Assembly: GCA_023460955.1 (NCBI GenBank)
Contig: JAEWOH010000025.1
Location: forward strand, 1 to 64,000
DNA: 64,000 nt
Source: Bacillota bacterium
GTDB lineage: Bacteria > Bacillota > Clostridia > Acetivibrionales > DSM-1351
Direction of reading: 5' to 3'
The notes beneath the pieces were generated by a model, which made no database searches, was not told the origin of the DNA, and was given only the letters and a program-made list of their open reading frames with translations. Within the stretch, counting starts at the first letter, position 1, and each line of letters starts with the position of its first letter. Both the position numbers and the translations under genes were made by a program. Shown one piece after another: positions 8,331 to 17,462 of the stretch.

Positions 8331-9176
8331 ATGAATTCAATAGAGGCACATGCAAAAATTAATTTATCTTTGGATGTTTTAGGTAAAAGGGATGATGGAT
8401 ATCATACTCTTCAAATGATAATGCAGACAATACAGTTACATGATACAATATCTATTCACGAAATTCCAGACGGGGTGGAAATAATGTGCGAAGCTCCGTA
8501 TGTGCCAAATAATAGTTCCAATATTGCTTATAAAGCGGCACAAGCAATACTGGAAAAATATAAAATAAAAGCCGGTGTCAGACTTGAGATTACTAAAAGA
8601 ATACCGGTTGCGGCCGGTTTGGCAGGTGGAAGCACTGATGCAGCGGCAGTCCTCAAAGGAATGAATGAGCTTTTTGGCCTTGGGATAGACAATAATGAAC
8701 TGATGGCAATAGGAAAGACAATAGGGGCAGATGTTCCGTATTGTATTATGGGTGGAACAGCTTTAGCCGAAGGTATTGGTGAAAAGCTCACACCACTGTC
8801 GGGATTGGGAAATATTCCGGTATTGTTGGTAAAGCCGAGGATAGGAGTATCTACAGCCTGGGTCTATAAAAACTTAAATCTTGAAAATGTAGGAGAAAGG
8901 CCTAATACGCCACTTTTGATATCGGCAATTGCAGAGGGTGATACAAAGACTCTGGCTGCTAATATGAAGAATGTTCTCGAAAGTGTTACCCAGAAGAAAT
9001 ACCCCATAATAGAAGCAATAAAAAGAGAACTGCTCAAGCTGGGTGCCACGGGAAGTATGATGAGTGGCAGCGGACCAACAGTTTTTGGAATATTTGAAGA
9101 TGCTGATAAGGCAGAATATGCGTTTAATACAATAAAAAACAGCAAGTATGAATGTATACTAACTCAAACAGTTTGA
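8331..9176 (+). CDS. ispE: 4-diphosphocytidyl-2-C-methyl-D-erythritol kinase
   Basis: Phosphorylates CDP-ME with ATP in the non-mevalonate (MEP) isoprenoid pathway. It is a GHMP-kinase fold protein of 281 residues, the usual length. AKINLSL with the substrate-binding Lys is at residues 8-14, and the GHMP glycine-rich ATP motif PVAAGLAGGSTDAAA is at 92-106 and includes the catalytic Asp. GADVPYCIMGG and the C-terminal SGSGPTVFG motif are also present. AAGGAAGAG precedes ATG 8331. The GntR gene starts 14 bases after its stop, so the two are probably cotranscribed. The organism therefore makes isoprenoids by the MEP route. Confidence 0.97.
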   Translation: MNSIEAHAKINLSLDVLGKRDDGYHTLQMIMQTIQLHDTISIHEIPDGVEIMCEAPYVPNNSSNIAYKAAQAILEKYKIKAGVRLEITKRIPVAAGLAGGSTDAAAVLKGMNELFGLGIDNNELMAIGKTIGADVPYCIMGGTALAEGIGEKLTPLSGLGNIPVLLVKPRIGVSTAWVYKNLNLENVGERPNTPLLISAIAEGDTKTLAANMKNVLESVTQKKYPIIEAIKRELLKLGATGSMMSGSGPTVFGIFEDADKAEYAFNTIKNSKYECILTQTV

Positions 9177-9190
9177 TAAGGAGGCTACAA

Positions 9191-9871
9191 ATGGCAGGTA
9201 AATTATCTAAAATAAACTTGAATGACTATAAGCCTTTAAGAGAGGTAATTTTTAATTCACTCAGGGAGGCCATTATTATTGGTGAGCTTCGTCCCGGAGA
9301 AAGACTAATGGAGGTTCAACTGGCAGAGAAAATGGGAGTCAGCAGAACACCGGTAAGAGAAGCTATACGAAAACTGGAACTTGAAGGTCTTGTAGATATG
9401 ATTCCAAGAAAGGGAGCGCATGTTGCCGAGCTTTCAGTTAAGGACATAATGGATGTATTGGAGGTCCGCGCATCACTGGACGGTCTTGCTACAGCTCTGG
9501 CAGCTGAGAGAATAACAGATGATGAGCTGAAGGAGCTAAAGCATATTAATGTTCAGTTCTCTTCATATATAGAAAAGGAGAATCTTAACGGTTCAATAAA
9601 AAAGGATGCAGAGTTCCATGACATAATTTACAGGGCGTCCAGAAATGATAAACTCATTTCTATCCTTAACAATTTAAGAGAACAGGTTCAAAGATTCAGA
9701 GTTATATATTTAAAGGATTACAGTAGTCCGAAAAATCTCATAAAAGAACATAATGATATTTTTGAGGCTATATCATCAAGATCCATAGAAGCCTCAAGAA
9801 GTTTGGCAAAAACGCATATACTTAATCAGGAGGCAACCATCCTCAACTCAATAAAAATGCAAAAAAAATAA
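9191..9871 (+). CDS. GntR-family regulator, FadR/FCD type
   Basis: This 226-residue transcription factor has an N-terminal winged helix (about residues 12-75, with ERLMEVQLAEKMGVSRTPVR as recognition region) and an all-helical FCD ligand domain. FCD features include the metal-binding pattern AEFHDIIYRAS and later HILNQE. Regulators of this type bind organic acids or similar metabolites. I start at ATG 9191 because AAGGAGG precedes it by seven bases; the open frame reaches 9152 but overlaps ispE without a ribosome binding site. In Bacillus the regulator after ispE is PurR, an unrelated protein, so the position is analogous only. Ligand and targets are unknown. Confidence 0.88.
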   Translation: MAGKLSKINLNDYKPLREVIFNSLREAIIIGELRPGERLMEVQLAEKMGVSRTPVREAIRKLELEGLVDMIPRKGAHVAELSVKDIMDVLEVRASLDGLATALAAERITDDELKELKHINVQFSSYIEKENLNGSIKKDAEFHDIIYRASRNDKLISILNNLREQVQRFRVIYLKDYSSPKNLIKEHNDIFEAISSRSIEASRSLAKTHILNQEATILNSIKMQKK

Positions 9872-9971
9872 ACTGGGCTAATTATTACAAAGCAGACTTT
9901 TTTAATATTTTTGTATATAATTAAGTGTATATAAAAGTATTTAAAAAATTTAAATATGCAAAGGATATTTT

Positions 9972-11585
9972 ATGTGGTTTAATGAATTTTTGTCAAAATA
10001 CAAATCCGGAATTTCACATGAATTTTTATTTTACTTCAATGTTAAGGATCTGATGGACAATAGTAGAAATATATTCAGATACCTGGATGATGAGTTTATA
10101 AAGCAAAGAAACTTCGGTATAGTTGCTTTTTATGATATTTCGAGAGGTTTGACATTTCTGGAGCCGTCAATGGAACGTGAATTCAACATGATAACCGGAA
10201 ATGAGGCATCAAATCTCTTCCGTTCCATGCCCTCAAAAATTTTCCCTTATATAGATACAGCTCTCAGAAATACCAAGATGGTACTCTTCATTGATCACGC
10301 AGAGAAAATCGTGCCGGCCGGCGACCTGGGCAGCATGACCCTCGAAGAACGAATGGCACTTATCTGGCTGGCGGAGTGGTCAGTAAATGTCAGAATATCA
10401 TCAGTAGGGAGCACAATATTCATGCTTACTGATAACCTGGCCGACATCAGCAGGGAATTTTTGAAGCCGGCCTACCGCATAGAGCCTGTTTTAGTTGAAC
10501 TGCCAAATGAAGAAGAAAGAAAAAATTATATAAGCTATCTCCTTGAGGATAAAACAGCACATTCCGAGATTTCTCTGGAGGAATTTGCGAAACTTTCCTC
10601 AGGACTCAACAGGAAAAGTATTAAGGATATAAAGCTTAAGGCAGAAGCGGAAGCTGTTCCAATAACTTTTGAATTTATTAAGCAGAAGAAGCATGATGTA
10701 CTGCAGAAAGAGTACGGAGATGTGCTTGAATTTATATATCCAGAAATAGATTTTGACAATCTGGGTGGTATGGATGCTGCCAAGGCATATCTGACAAAAA
10801 ATATCATAGAGCCTATCAGAAGGGGTGATTCAAGAAGAGTTCCCATGGGAATACTTTTATGTGGACCATCCGGAACTGGTAAAACTCTGCTTGTTGAAGC
10901 GCTTGCAAAATCCAGTGGTTTTAACTGTGTAAAAATAGATATGTCTAGAATATTGGGCCAGTATGTGGGCGAAAGTGAAAAGAATTTTAAAAAATGCCTG
11001 CTGGGCGCAAAATCCCAGGAGCCCGTTATAGTGTTCGTTGATGAGATAGACACTGCCTTCCGCAGAGGTGAGTCCGGAGACAGCGGCGTCAGCAGAAATA
11101 TTTTCAGTGAATTTTTACAGTTCACCAGTAATACAAATAATAGGGGAAGAATTATTTTCATAGCTGCCACCAATAGACCTGACCTTCTGGATGCCGCACT
11201 TAAGAGAGCGGGAAGATTTGATAAAAAAATACCCGTGCTGCTTCCTGAACAGGAGGAAAGAGCACAGATATTTAAGATTGTTATAAATAAATACGGTATT
11301 GCTACCAACATTCAAGATTTTCTTCCTTTTGCTAAGTTGGCTGAAAACTATACCGGCGCTGAAATAGATACGGTAGTAAGGAAGGCCTATGAGTTAGCCT
11401 GCAACAAAAAAGAGGAGCATCCTGTTATAACTGGAACCATTCTTAAGGAAGCTTTGAAAAAATGCAGGCCCAGTACCCAGGATGTGGAGTTTATGACCGA
11501 ATTGGCCCTGGCAGAATGTGATGATATTGATTTGCTCCCGAAAAAATATTGGGCAAGATTCGAAAAAGTGGCAAAACAAGTATAA
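9972..11585 (+). CDS. Classical AAA+ ATPase (Vps4/FtsH-like clade) with unknown N-terminal domain
   Basis: A 537-residue ATPase. Residues 1-250 form an uncharacterised domain resembling a degenerate P-loop fold (MVLFIDHAE at about 103-111 looks Walker-B-like). Residues 260-520 are a complete classical AAA module: Walker A GPSGTGKT at 298-305, pore loop QYVGESEK at 330-337, Walker B VIVFVDEID at 352-360, and the second region of homology with arginine-finger segment AATNRPDLLDAALKRAGRFDKK at about 398-419 (shown here in two overlapping motifs, AATNRPD and RAGRFDKK). No transmembrane segment or protease domain is seen, so it is not FtsH. pspA begins 123 bases downstream, suggesting a remodelling ATPase for PspA, comparable to Vps4 and ESCRT-III. 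That role is inference. Confidence 0.85.
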   Translation: MWFNEFLSKYKSGISHEFLFYFNVKDLMDNSRNIFRYLDDEFIKQRNFGIVAFYDISRGLTFLEPSMEREFNMITGNEASNLFRSMPSKIFPYIDTALRNTKMVLFIDHAEKIVPAGDLGSMTLEERMALIWLAEWSVNVRISSVGSTIFMLTDNLADISREFLKPAYRIEPVLVELPNEEERKNYISYLLEDKTAHSEISLEEFAKLSSGLNRKSIKDIKLKAEAEAVPITFEFIKQKKHDVLQKEYGDVLEFIYPEIDFDNLGGMDAAKAYLTKNIIEPIRRGDSRRVPMGILLCGPSGTGKTLLVEALAKSSGFNCVKIDMSRILGQYVGESEKNFKKCLLGAKSQEPVIVFVDEIDTAFRRGESGDSGVSRNIFSEFLQFTSNTNNRGRIIFIAATNRPDLLDAALKRAGRFDKKIPVLLPEQEERAQIFKIVINKYGIATNIQDFLPFAKLAENYTGAEIDTVVRKAYELACNKKEEHPVITGTILKEALKKCRPSTQDVEFMTELALAECDDIDLLPKKYWARFEKVAKQV

Positions 11586-11708
11586 ATATTATTAATAATT
11601 ATGCTAAAGGATATTTACTTTAACAGCTTTTTATTATAAATTTAAAGTATCAAAATGGAATTGTAAGCTTAATTTTTAATACATTACCAATTTTAAGGAG
11701 GAAATACA

Positions 11709-12440
11709 ATGGGTTTATTTAGTAGACTTGGGCAGATGTTCAGAGGCTTTTTCGGATTATTTGTCGGAGGGTTGGAGGAAAGAAATCCTGAAGCACTGTT
11801 CGAAGACATAAAGAATCAGATTGATAAGGCCAGAAGAGAGGCTGAACATCAGATTATAGAAATACAGACAAGTGCTGAAATGATAAAGATCGAAATGAAA
11901 AATGCAGAAAGAAATCTCAATGCTATAAAGGCAAGAGTTGAATCAGCATCAAGAACGGGAGACAAGGAGCTGCTCGTAGAACTTCTTGTTCAGGAAGAAG
12001 AATACCAGACAGTATATGAAACACATAAGGTTACCTATGAAAATGCCATGGTACAGGTTGAAAAAATACGCGAGGATTACAAGATATTTGAATCCGAAAT
12101 GAATGCCAAGCTTAATGAACTTAAAACTCTTAAGTCACAGGCAAAAATGGCTAACCTGCGTGAAAATATTAACTCTGTAAATACACAGTACACTTCTAAA
12201 AACAGCCGTGTGGGCAACGTTAATGACAATCTTGACAGAGCACGTGAAATAGTTAACAAGAAGACTGCAAGAGCAAATGCCGTTGAATCATTGAACAACG
12301 ACAATATCGATATGAAGCTGAAGAGACTTGATATGAACTCTGCAAGGGATAGAGCAAGGGCCAGAGCTGAAGCAATGCTTGGTGGAGATAACGGTGGGTT
12401 TGAAGTTAAGGAAAAAACTGAAAATAAGGCTTCAAATTAA
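11709..12440 (+). CDS. pspA: PspA/IM30 (Vipp1) family membrane-stress protein
   Basis: This 243-residue, almost wholly helical protein has an N-terminal amphipathic helix (GLFSRLGQMFRGFF) followed by long coiled-coil helices rich in Glu, Lys and Ala. This is the PspA/IM30/Vipp1 pattern. Members bind and reshape the inner leaflet of the cytoplasmic membrane, polymerise into rings and rods, and belong to the ESCRT-III superfamily. AAGGAGG precedes the ATG. The neighbouring AAA+ ATPase upstream and a membrane coiled-coil protein two genes downstream suggest a larger envelope-maintenance complex. No PspF, PspB or PspC is present, nor a LiaRS/LiaFI-type cluster. Confidence 0.9.
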   Translation: MGLFSRLGQMFRGFFGLFVGGLEERNPEALFEDIKNQIDKARREAEHQIIEIQTSAEMIKIEMKNAERNLNAIKARVESASRTGDKELLVELLVQEEEYQTVYETHKVTYENAMVQVEKIREDYKIFESEMNAKLNELKTLKSQAKMANLRENINSVNTQYTSKNSRVGNVNDNLDRAREIVNKKTARANAVESLNNDNIDMKLKRLDMNSARDRARARAEAMLGGDNGGFEVKEKTENKASN

Positions 12441-12474
12441 TCGAGCATATTAAACAGACCGGAGTTAAAGTAAT

Positions 12475-12972
12475 ATGGGGACACTTATACGCAGAGCAGA
12501 AGAATCGGATATCTGTAAAATTACAGAAATATACAATTGGGCGGTTGAAAATACAACTGCCTCATTTGATATTAACCCACAAACAGTAGAGCAAAGGAAA
12601 GAGTGGTTTTCGCATTACAATAAGCACAGACATCCTTTGATAGTATGTGTAGATGAGGGTAATGTTGCGGGTTATGCCTGCCTGTCTCAGTTCAGACCCA
12701 AAGAGGGTTACAAAGACACCTGCGAACTTTCTGTATATATTGATCCCCAATACCAAAGACGGGGAATAGGCTATGATTTAATGAAAGCTGTTATAGAGCT
12801 TGGCAGAGAAGAAGGCTTTCATACTATCATATCCTGTATAACCTCTGATAATGAAATAAGCATTAAAATGCATGAGAAATACGGGTTTGAGTATTGCGGT
12901 ATACTAAAAGAAACAGGTTTTAAGTTCGGAAGATATCTGGATTGTATATTCTATCAGCTATTACTCAAATAG
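12475..12972 (+). CDS. GNAT N-acetyltransferase, phosphinothricin/amino-acid acetyltransferase type
   Basis: A 165-residue acetyl-CoA-dependent N-acetyltransferase. The acetyl-CoA binding motif A is QYQRRGIGYDLM at about residues 95-106, preceded by ELSVYIDP. The N-terminal RRAEESDICKITEIYNWAV and ENTTASFD resemble the PAT/MnaT/YwnH subfamily that acetylates methionine derivatives or phosphinothricin-like amino acids. The exact substrate cannot be read. It starts 34 bases after pspA and lies in the same direction as the rest of the cluster, so cotranscription is likely, though a functional link to membrane stress is not evident. Confidence 0.85.
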   Translation: MGTLIRRAEESDICKITEIYNWAVENTTASFDINPQTVEQRKEWFSHYNKHRHPLIVCVDEGNVAGYACLSQFRPKEGYKDTCELSVYIDPQYQRRGIGYDLMKAVIELGREEGFHTIISCITSDNEISIKMHEKYGFEYCGILKETGFKFGRYLDCIFYQLLLK

Positions 12973-13005
12973 GACTGGAACAAATAAAGGTTAGTCGAGG
13001 GAAAT

Positions 13006-13827
13006 ATGAACGGTAATTTATTTTATAGTGCAGTATTCAGATTTAGAAATATTACAACGCTGATTTTCTGGTGTGCTGTTGTTGCTTTAGTCAGCGGTTC
13101 ACCTGATATACCGCAAAATTTAAACGGAATAGGAATAGATACTCTGGCAACCGGAGCTTATGGTGCCGGTGCTTTAGTGTACGTTTCACTTGTAATGCAA
13201 AGTATGTTCAGCAAGACCTTTAAGGAGGAAGTTGATAGACGAGAAAAGAAGAAAGAAATAAACCGACTTAACAGGGAATGTTCAAGACTTTACTCTCAGA
13301 CAAGAAGTTACGCAACTCCTATTCAGAGACAGAAACTAAGAAAAATAATGCAGGATAAGGATGATGTATTCAATTCTCTTAAGAGGGGGGACGGACACAG
13401 CTATCTTAAGGAGAAAATAGTTGAAAAGAGCCTCAATCTTGTTATTTCTTATACTAAATTGATGACAAATTATTCTATAAGGAGCAAGGAGTTGTCGGAA
13501 ATAAATATAAGTGATCTGATGAACAAGATTAATGCAAACCGCAGAAAACTTAGTTTTATGAAAGACGGCAGGACGTATGATGATGTAAAGAGTATCATTG
13601 AAATGGATGAACAGGTAATAAACAGGGTTAAGGAAGAAAGAAATGAGCTTGAAAGAATCCATGCAAGACTGGATTATATTGAGAGCATGTTAAGCATGTT
13701 TAAGCATCAGATAGTTTCAAGCATCGAGTCGGAAGAGATGGTTGAAAAACTAGAGACTGCTGTTAATGAAGCAACCGCACTTGATAATGTATTACAAGAA
13801 AGAAGGCGCAATCAGATAAGAATGTAG
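13006..13827 (+). CDS. Unknown membrane-anchored coiled-coil protein
   Basis: I do not recognise this 273-residue protein. Two hydrophobic segments near the N-terminus (about residues 14-33 and 46-66) would form a membrane hairpin. The remaining roughly 200 residues are charged and helical, with likely coiled coils (KEEVDRREKKKEINRLNREC and a second Glu/Arg-rich helix near the C-terminus). The topology suggests a cytoplasmic helical domain tethered to the membrane. It lies between a GNAT gene and a FapA gene in the AAA+/PspA cluster, gap 33 bases. A membrane receptor or scaffold for PspA polymers is a plausible idea, not shown by any motif. Confidence 0.7.
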   Translation: MNGNLFYSAVFRFRNITTLIFWCAVVALVSGSPDIPQNLNGIGIDTLATGAYGAGALVYVSLVMQSMFSKTFKEEVDRREKKKEINRLNRECSRLYSQTRSYATPIQRQKLRKIMQDKDDVFNSLKRGDGHSYLKEKIVEKSLNLVISYTKLMTNYSIRSKELSEINISDLMNKINANRRKLSFMKDGRTYDDVKSIIEMDEQVINRVKEERNELERIHARLDYIESMLSMFKHQIVSSIESEEMVEKLETAVNEATALDNVLQERRRNQIRM

Positions 13828-13902
13828 TTTGGGAAGTAAAAGGAAAATACATTAATTCGAACTAATCTTTGCTTTAATCAAGACGATTGAGGGGGCAAGC
13901 CC

Positions 13903-15480
13903 ATGGAAAGCATCGTTGTATATTCTTCTCCATTTATAGAAATTACCAAGCGTGTGGATGGTTATTACCTGCAATCTTTTAAGAAGGGCCTGAACGTAGA
14001 CGAATTCAATAAAATTGTAGGTGCCAATCCCGAGATACAAATTAATAATTTTTCTGTTATAAAAGAAGCTTTGGTCTTTGCACCCCAGCCCGCGCGTAAA
14101 TTTGCCATGTCCAAGGAAAGAGTAAGCGTAGATGTATCGGGTGATGGATTAAAAGCTTTTATTACTTTAAATGTAAGTCCTGAAGAACTTGATGGTCCAG
14201 GGATTATAAAAGAAATAGTCATAAAACTAAACGAAAAGGGTGTAATCTATGGTATAAAGAAAGAAGCCCTTTTAAACCTGTACTCGTCAAAACCTATTTT
14301 AATAGCAGAGGGAACCCTGCCCGAGAACGGAGCAGACTCCAAAAATACATATTATCAATTAAAAGAAGTAAAACCGGAAGTTAAAGAAGACGGGAATGTA
14401 GATCACTATGAGCTGAACCTCATAAATATGGTACAGAAGGGTGATTGGCTTGGAGAAAAAATCCATGCGACTTCCGGAAAGGAAGGTAAAACCGTCAAAG
14501 GAACACCTCTAAAGCCTCTTCCAGGCAAAAATTATCCGCTATTGTATGACAAAAAAACAGTGACTGAAGTGGTGGAAGGAAATAAGACCACCCTTTACGC
14601 CTTAAGAACAGGGGCAGTTTATTTCCAGGGCGATAGTATAGGAGTCTCAAATCACCTTGAAATCAAAGAAAATATTGGTGTAAAAACAGGTAATGTTGAC
14701 TTTGATGGGTATCTTACAGTTAAGGGTACAATAGAAGACAATTATTCTGTAAACTCAACAAAGGATATTGAAATACTTGGTGAGTATGGTGTGGGAAGTG
14801 TAAGAGAAATCACCAGCTCAGAAGGAAGTATATACATAAAGGGTGGTATTGCCGGAAAAGGAAAAACCATAATAAAGTGCAAAAAGAATTTATACCTAAA
14901 ATATGTTGCTGATGCTGATATTATTTGTGATGGAAGTGTTCATGTGGGCTTTTATTGTTTAAACAGCAATATTACAGCCAAAGAGGTTATCTTGGATTCC
15001 ATGAAGGGACAGATAATGGGTGGAACTATTAATGCTGAAATAAGGGTAACCTCAGCAGTTGTAGGATCACCAAGCGAAAAAAGAACGCTCGTCAGCGTAT
15101 CAGGTTTTAATAGAAATGAATACAAATTAACTCTGGATCAATTAAGTGAAAAAATAGAAATTTTAAAAATGGAAGTTGCTAAGTTCAAACAGCAGTTAGC
15201 TATATTCGCAAATCTTTATGATGGTGGACAAGTCCGAAAAGATCAGTATGACAGCATTAATGAAAAATATAATGCTATAAAGGCAACACTTTCAGAAGTG
15301 GAAGAAAAGAAAAAGAATATGGTTAATTATTTGAAAGCAAAAGGAGAAGGAGAAATATCAATACTTAAGAAGGTATTTCCCAACACACTGCTTGAAATTA
15401 AAAAAATGCAACGAGAGATACAAAACCCTTGCTTACGAGTAACGTACTACTATCATGAGGGAACGATCAAAGAAATATAA
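13903..15480 (+). CDS. FapA/DUF342-family polymer-forming protein
   Basis: A 525-residue DUF342 (FapA) family protein. The N-terminal third is mixed alpha/beta. The centre (about residues 200-400) is a right-handed beta-helix-like region with repeated short strands such as VKTGNVDFDGYLTVKG and IYIKGGIAGKGKTIIKC. The end is a coiled coil (LDQLSEKIEILKMEVAKFK) that in the family precedes a C-terminal beta tail. In Vibrio FapA binds the glucose PTS enzyme and affects flagellar control, and other members are linked to polar or membrane scaffolds. A GAGGGGG site precedes ATG 13903. Function here is open. The GAF gene starts 24 bases later. Confidence 0.8.
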   Translation: MESIVVYSSPFIEITKRVDGYYLQSFKKGLNVDEFNKIVGANPEIQINNFSVIKEALVFAPQPARKFAMSKERVSVDVSGDGLKAFITLNVSPEELDGPGIIKEIVIKLNEKGVIYGIKKEALLNLYSSKPILIAEGTLPENGADSKNTYYQLKEVKPEVKEDGNVDHYELNLINMVQKGDWLGEKIHATSGKEGKTVKGTPLKPLPGKNYPLLYDKKTVTEVVEGNKTTLYALRTGAVYFQGDSIGVSNHLEIKENIGVKTGNVDFDGYLTVKGTIEDNYSVNSTKDIEILGEYGVGSVREITSSEGSIYIKGGIAGKGKTIIKCKKNLYLKYVADADIICDGSVHVGFYCLNSNITAKEVILDSMKGQIMGGTINAEIRVTSAVVGSPSEKRTLVSVSGFNRNEYKLTLDQLSEKIEILKMEVAKFKQQLAIFANLYDGGQVRKDQYDSINEKYNAIKATLSEVEEKKKNMVNYLKAKGEGEISILKKVFPNTLLEIKKMQREIQNPCLRVTYYYHEGTIKEI

Positions 15481-15504
15481 GGATAACTTATAGGGGGTAA
15501 CCGT

Positions 15505-17433
15505 ATGAAATATCAATCCATTTTGAAAAGACTTGAAAGTGAAGAGAAGGACAAGGCAATATCAGCAAAACTATACAGATATACAGGTTTGGTTCAGGCA
15601 ATAGACTACTTTTCCCAAAAGCTGGTTTTTGAACAGATTATTGACGCAGCTTTTGATTTTATAAATGAGCTTTTATTAGTTGATTACTCAGCCATATTTG
15701 TATATGAAGATGACGGATATAATGTCAAAAAGGTAAAAGGCTTTACACATAAATTTACAAAGGTGCCAATGACTACGGGGTTAAAGAATTTGGCAACCTT
15801 TAGCGGTAACATACTTTATGAACGCGATAAAATAATTAAATTTTTTGAACCGGATCTTGTTGATGCAATGGCGGTAAATGCTGCTGTTCCGCTGATAATT
15901 GAGGGGAATTTGTACGGTTTTATTCTGTTCCGAAATAAGGATGTAGGAGAAGATGATTATATTATATCCGAAGCCTTAATGAGGCTTATAAATAACGCAC
16001 TGGAAAACTTCAGCCGTTATGAAAAGCTGCTAAGTGTAAATTCCGAGCTTGACGAAAAAATCTTCAACCTTTTTGCAATAAATCAGTCATCAAAGATACT
16101 TCTCAGCGAACTTCGAATGGATGTATTATATAGTATTTCTGTTGACGTTTTCTCAGAACTGACTCGCAGTAAAATAACAGGGTTTGTTCTTTATGATGAC
16201 AGGGCCGAAAGATTTCTGCTGAAGTCTTATAAGGATGTTTTTTATAAGCTTAAGGATATTCACATTGATTTGGTATTGGACGCTACTGAAAAAGTAGATC
16301 AAAACAAGGTTATAATTAATCTGGGGAATAAAGAGGATTGTTATTATCTGAATAGTCTGTTTGAAGGAGCTGTTAGGCAATTGGAACAGCTTGAGACTCA
16401 GTACGTAGTTCTGATCTTGAAGGATAAGGAGATACTTGGTTTTGTAACTTTAAGCGAAACTGTAACAGGTAGTGGTTATAGTCAGGGAATTTTTGAGCTG
16501 ATAGAAAGCCTGGCATCCTCAACCTATACTGCGCTTAGTAATGCGAAGCTTTTCGGAATTGTAAATGATCAAAAGCTATTAATTCAAAAGAAGCTGGACA
16601 AGCTGATTTCGTTAAATAACTTAACCAAAAACATCAGCAGTTCCGTAAGAATAGATACTCTTCTTGAAACGTGTACTAAAACTATACAAATTTCCTTTAA
16701 TGCTTCAAAAGGAGCTTTTTGCCTATATAATAAAGAAAGTAACGTGTTTGAAATGTCAAATACTATAAATTTGGAACATTGCACTAATAAGACAATTATT
16801 GCTAATAATAATTGGAAACGTATCTTTGAAGGTGATACGATATATGCCCTTGGTCAGGAGAACATAAAAAATTACGTAGGGGAAGAACTGGCTCAAGAAA
16901 TAGGTGAAGCTCAGGGAGTATTGCTGATACCTGTATTCGTAGATATGATAGATATTGAAGTCCTCGGGGTTATGGCTATTTTCGGGTATGAAGATATACA
17001 ACTGGATAATGAGGAAAATATGTTGATCCTTGAAACTATAGCAGGAAATATTGCACCTGTCCTTAATAATCTCCTTGTGATGCAGCTGCAGCAAAGGTTC
17101 ATGCTGCCAAACTATATTGAGATATTTAAGAAGGATTTGAAGGATGAGGTTAAACAGGCAATAGATTATAATGTGGATTTAACAGTTATCCAGATATTAG
17201 ATGAAAAGGGTTCAGTGTTTAAGGAGAGCTCAGTTATTGGAAAGCTGAAAGCCGACTTCAAGAATGTTTACCCCTTCTCCTCCAATAATATTTTTATTAT
17301 TGAAAATTGTAATGACGAAGAGCTTGATGAAAAAATAAGAAGTTGCATAAATACCAGCAAGCTTGTAATAAGGAAAATGAAGCTTGGTACTGACTTCAAG
17401 AGCTTTGCAGGTTTCTTTGAACTATATAGATAA
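15505..17433 (+). CDS. Multi-GAF domain sensory protein
   Basis: A 642-residue cytoplasmic protein built from GAF-like domains: one at about residues 35-175 (FINELLLVDYSAIFVYED...AVPLIIEGNLYGFILF), one at about 200-350 (LVLILKDKEILGFVTL-like end), and one at about 375-540 (ASKGAFCLYNKES...LLIPVFVDMIDIEVLGVMAIF). Each is separated by helical linkers. No HD-GYP, GGDEF, kinase or DNA-binding output is visible, and the last 100 residues are not assigned. GAF domains bind small molecules or form dimers. The AGGGGGG site before the ATG is strong. It probably works with the upstream FapA protein, given the 24-base gap. Confidence 0.75.
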   Translation: MKYQSILKRLESEEKDKAISAKLYRYTGLVQAIDYFSQKLVFEQIIDAAFDFINELLLVDYSAIFVYEDDGYNVKKVKGFTHKFTKVPMTTGLKNLATFSGNILYERDKIIKFFEPDLVDAMAVNAAVPLIIEGNLYGFILFRNKDVGEDDYIISEALMRLINNALENFSRYEKLLSVNSELDEKIFNLFAINQSSKILLSELRMDVLYSISVDVFSELTRSKITGFVLYDDRAERFLLKSYKDVFYKLKDIHIDLVLDATEKVDQNKVIINLGNKEDCYYLNSLFEGAVRQLEQLETQYVVLILKDKEILGFVTLSETVTGSGYSQGIFELIESLASSTYTALSNAKLFGIVNDQKLLIQKKLDKLISLNNLTKNISSSVRIDTLLETCTKTIQISFNASKGAFCLYNKESNVFEMSNTINLEHCTNKTIIANNNWKRIFEGDTIYALGQENIKNYVGEELAQEIGEAQGVLLIPVFVDMIDIEVLGVMAIFGYEDIQLDNEENMLILETIAGNIAPVLNNLLVMQLQQRFMLPNYIEIFKKDLKDEVKQAIDYNVDLTVIQILDEKGSVFKESSVIGKLKADFKNVYPFSSNNIFIIENCNDEELDEKIRSCINTSKLVIRKMKLGTDFKSFAGFFELYR

Positions 17434-17462
17434 ATTTAATATAAATAGCGGAAGGTGTTACT

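Noticed and set aside
8135..8362. 75-residue ORF between sipL and ispE
   Set aside because: It begins inside the sipL terminator, has no Shine-Dalgarno, covers the ispE promoter and overlaps the ispE start.
10535..11311. 258-residue minus-strand ORF
   Set aside because: It is the antisense shadow of the AAA+ ATPase gene and has a Ser/Leu-rich composition without family features.
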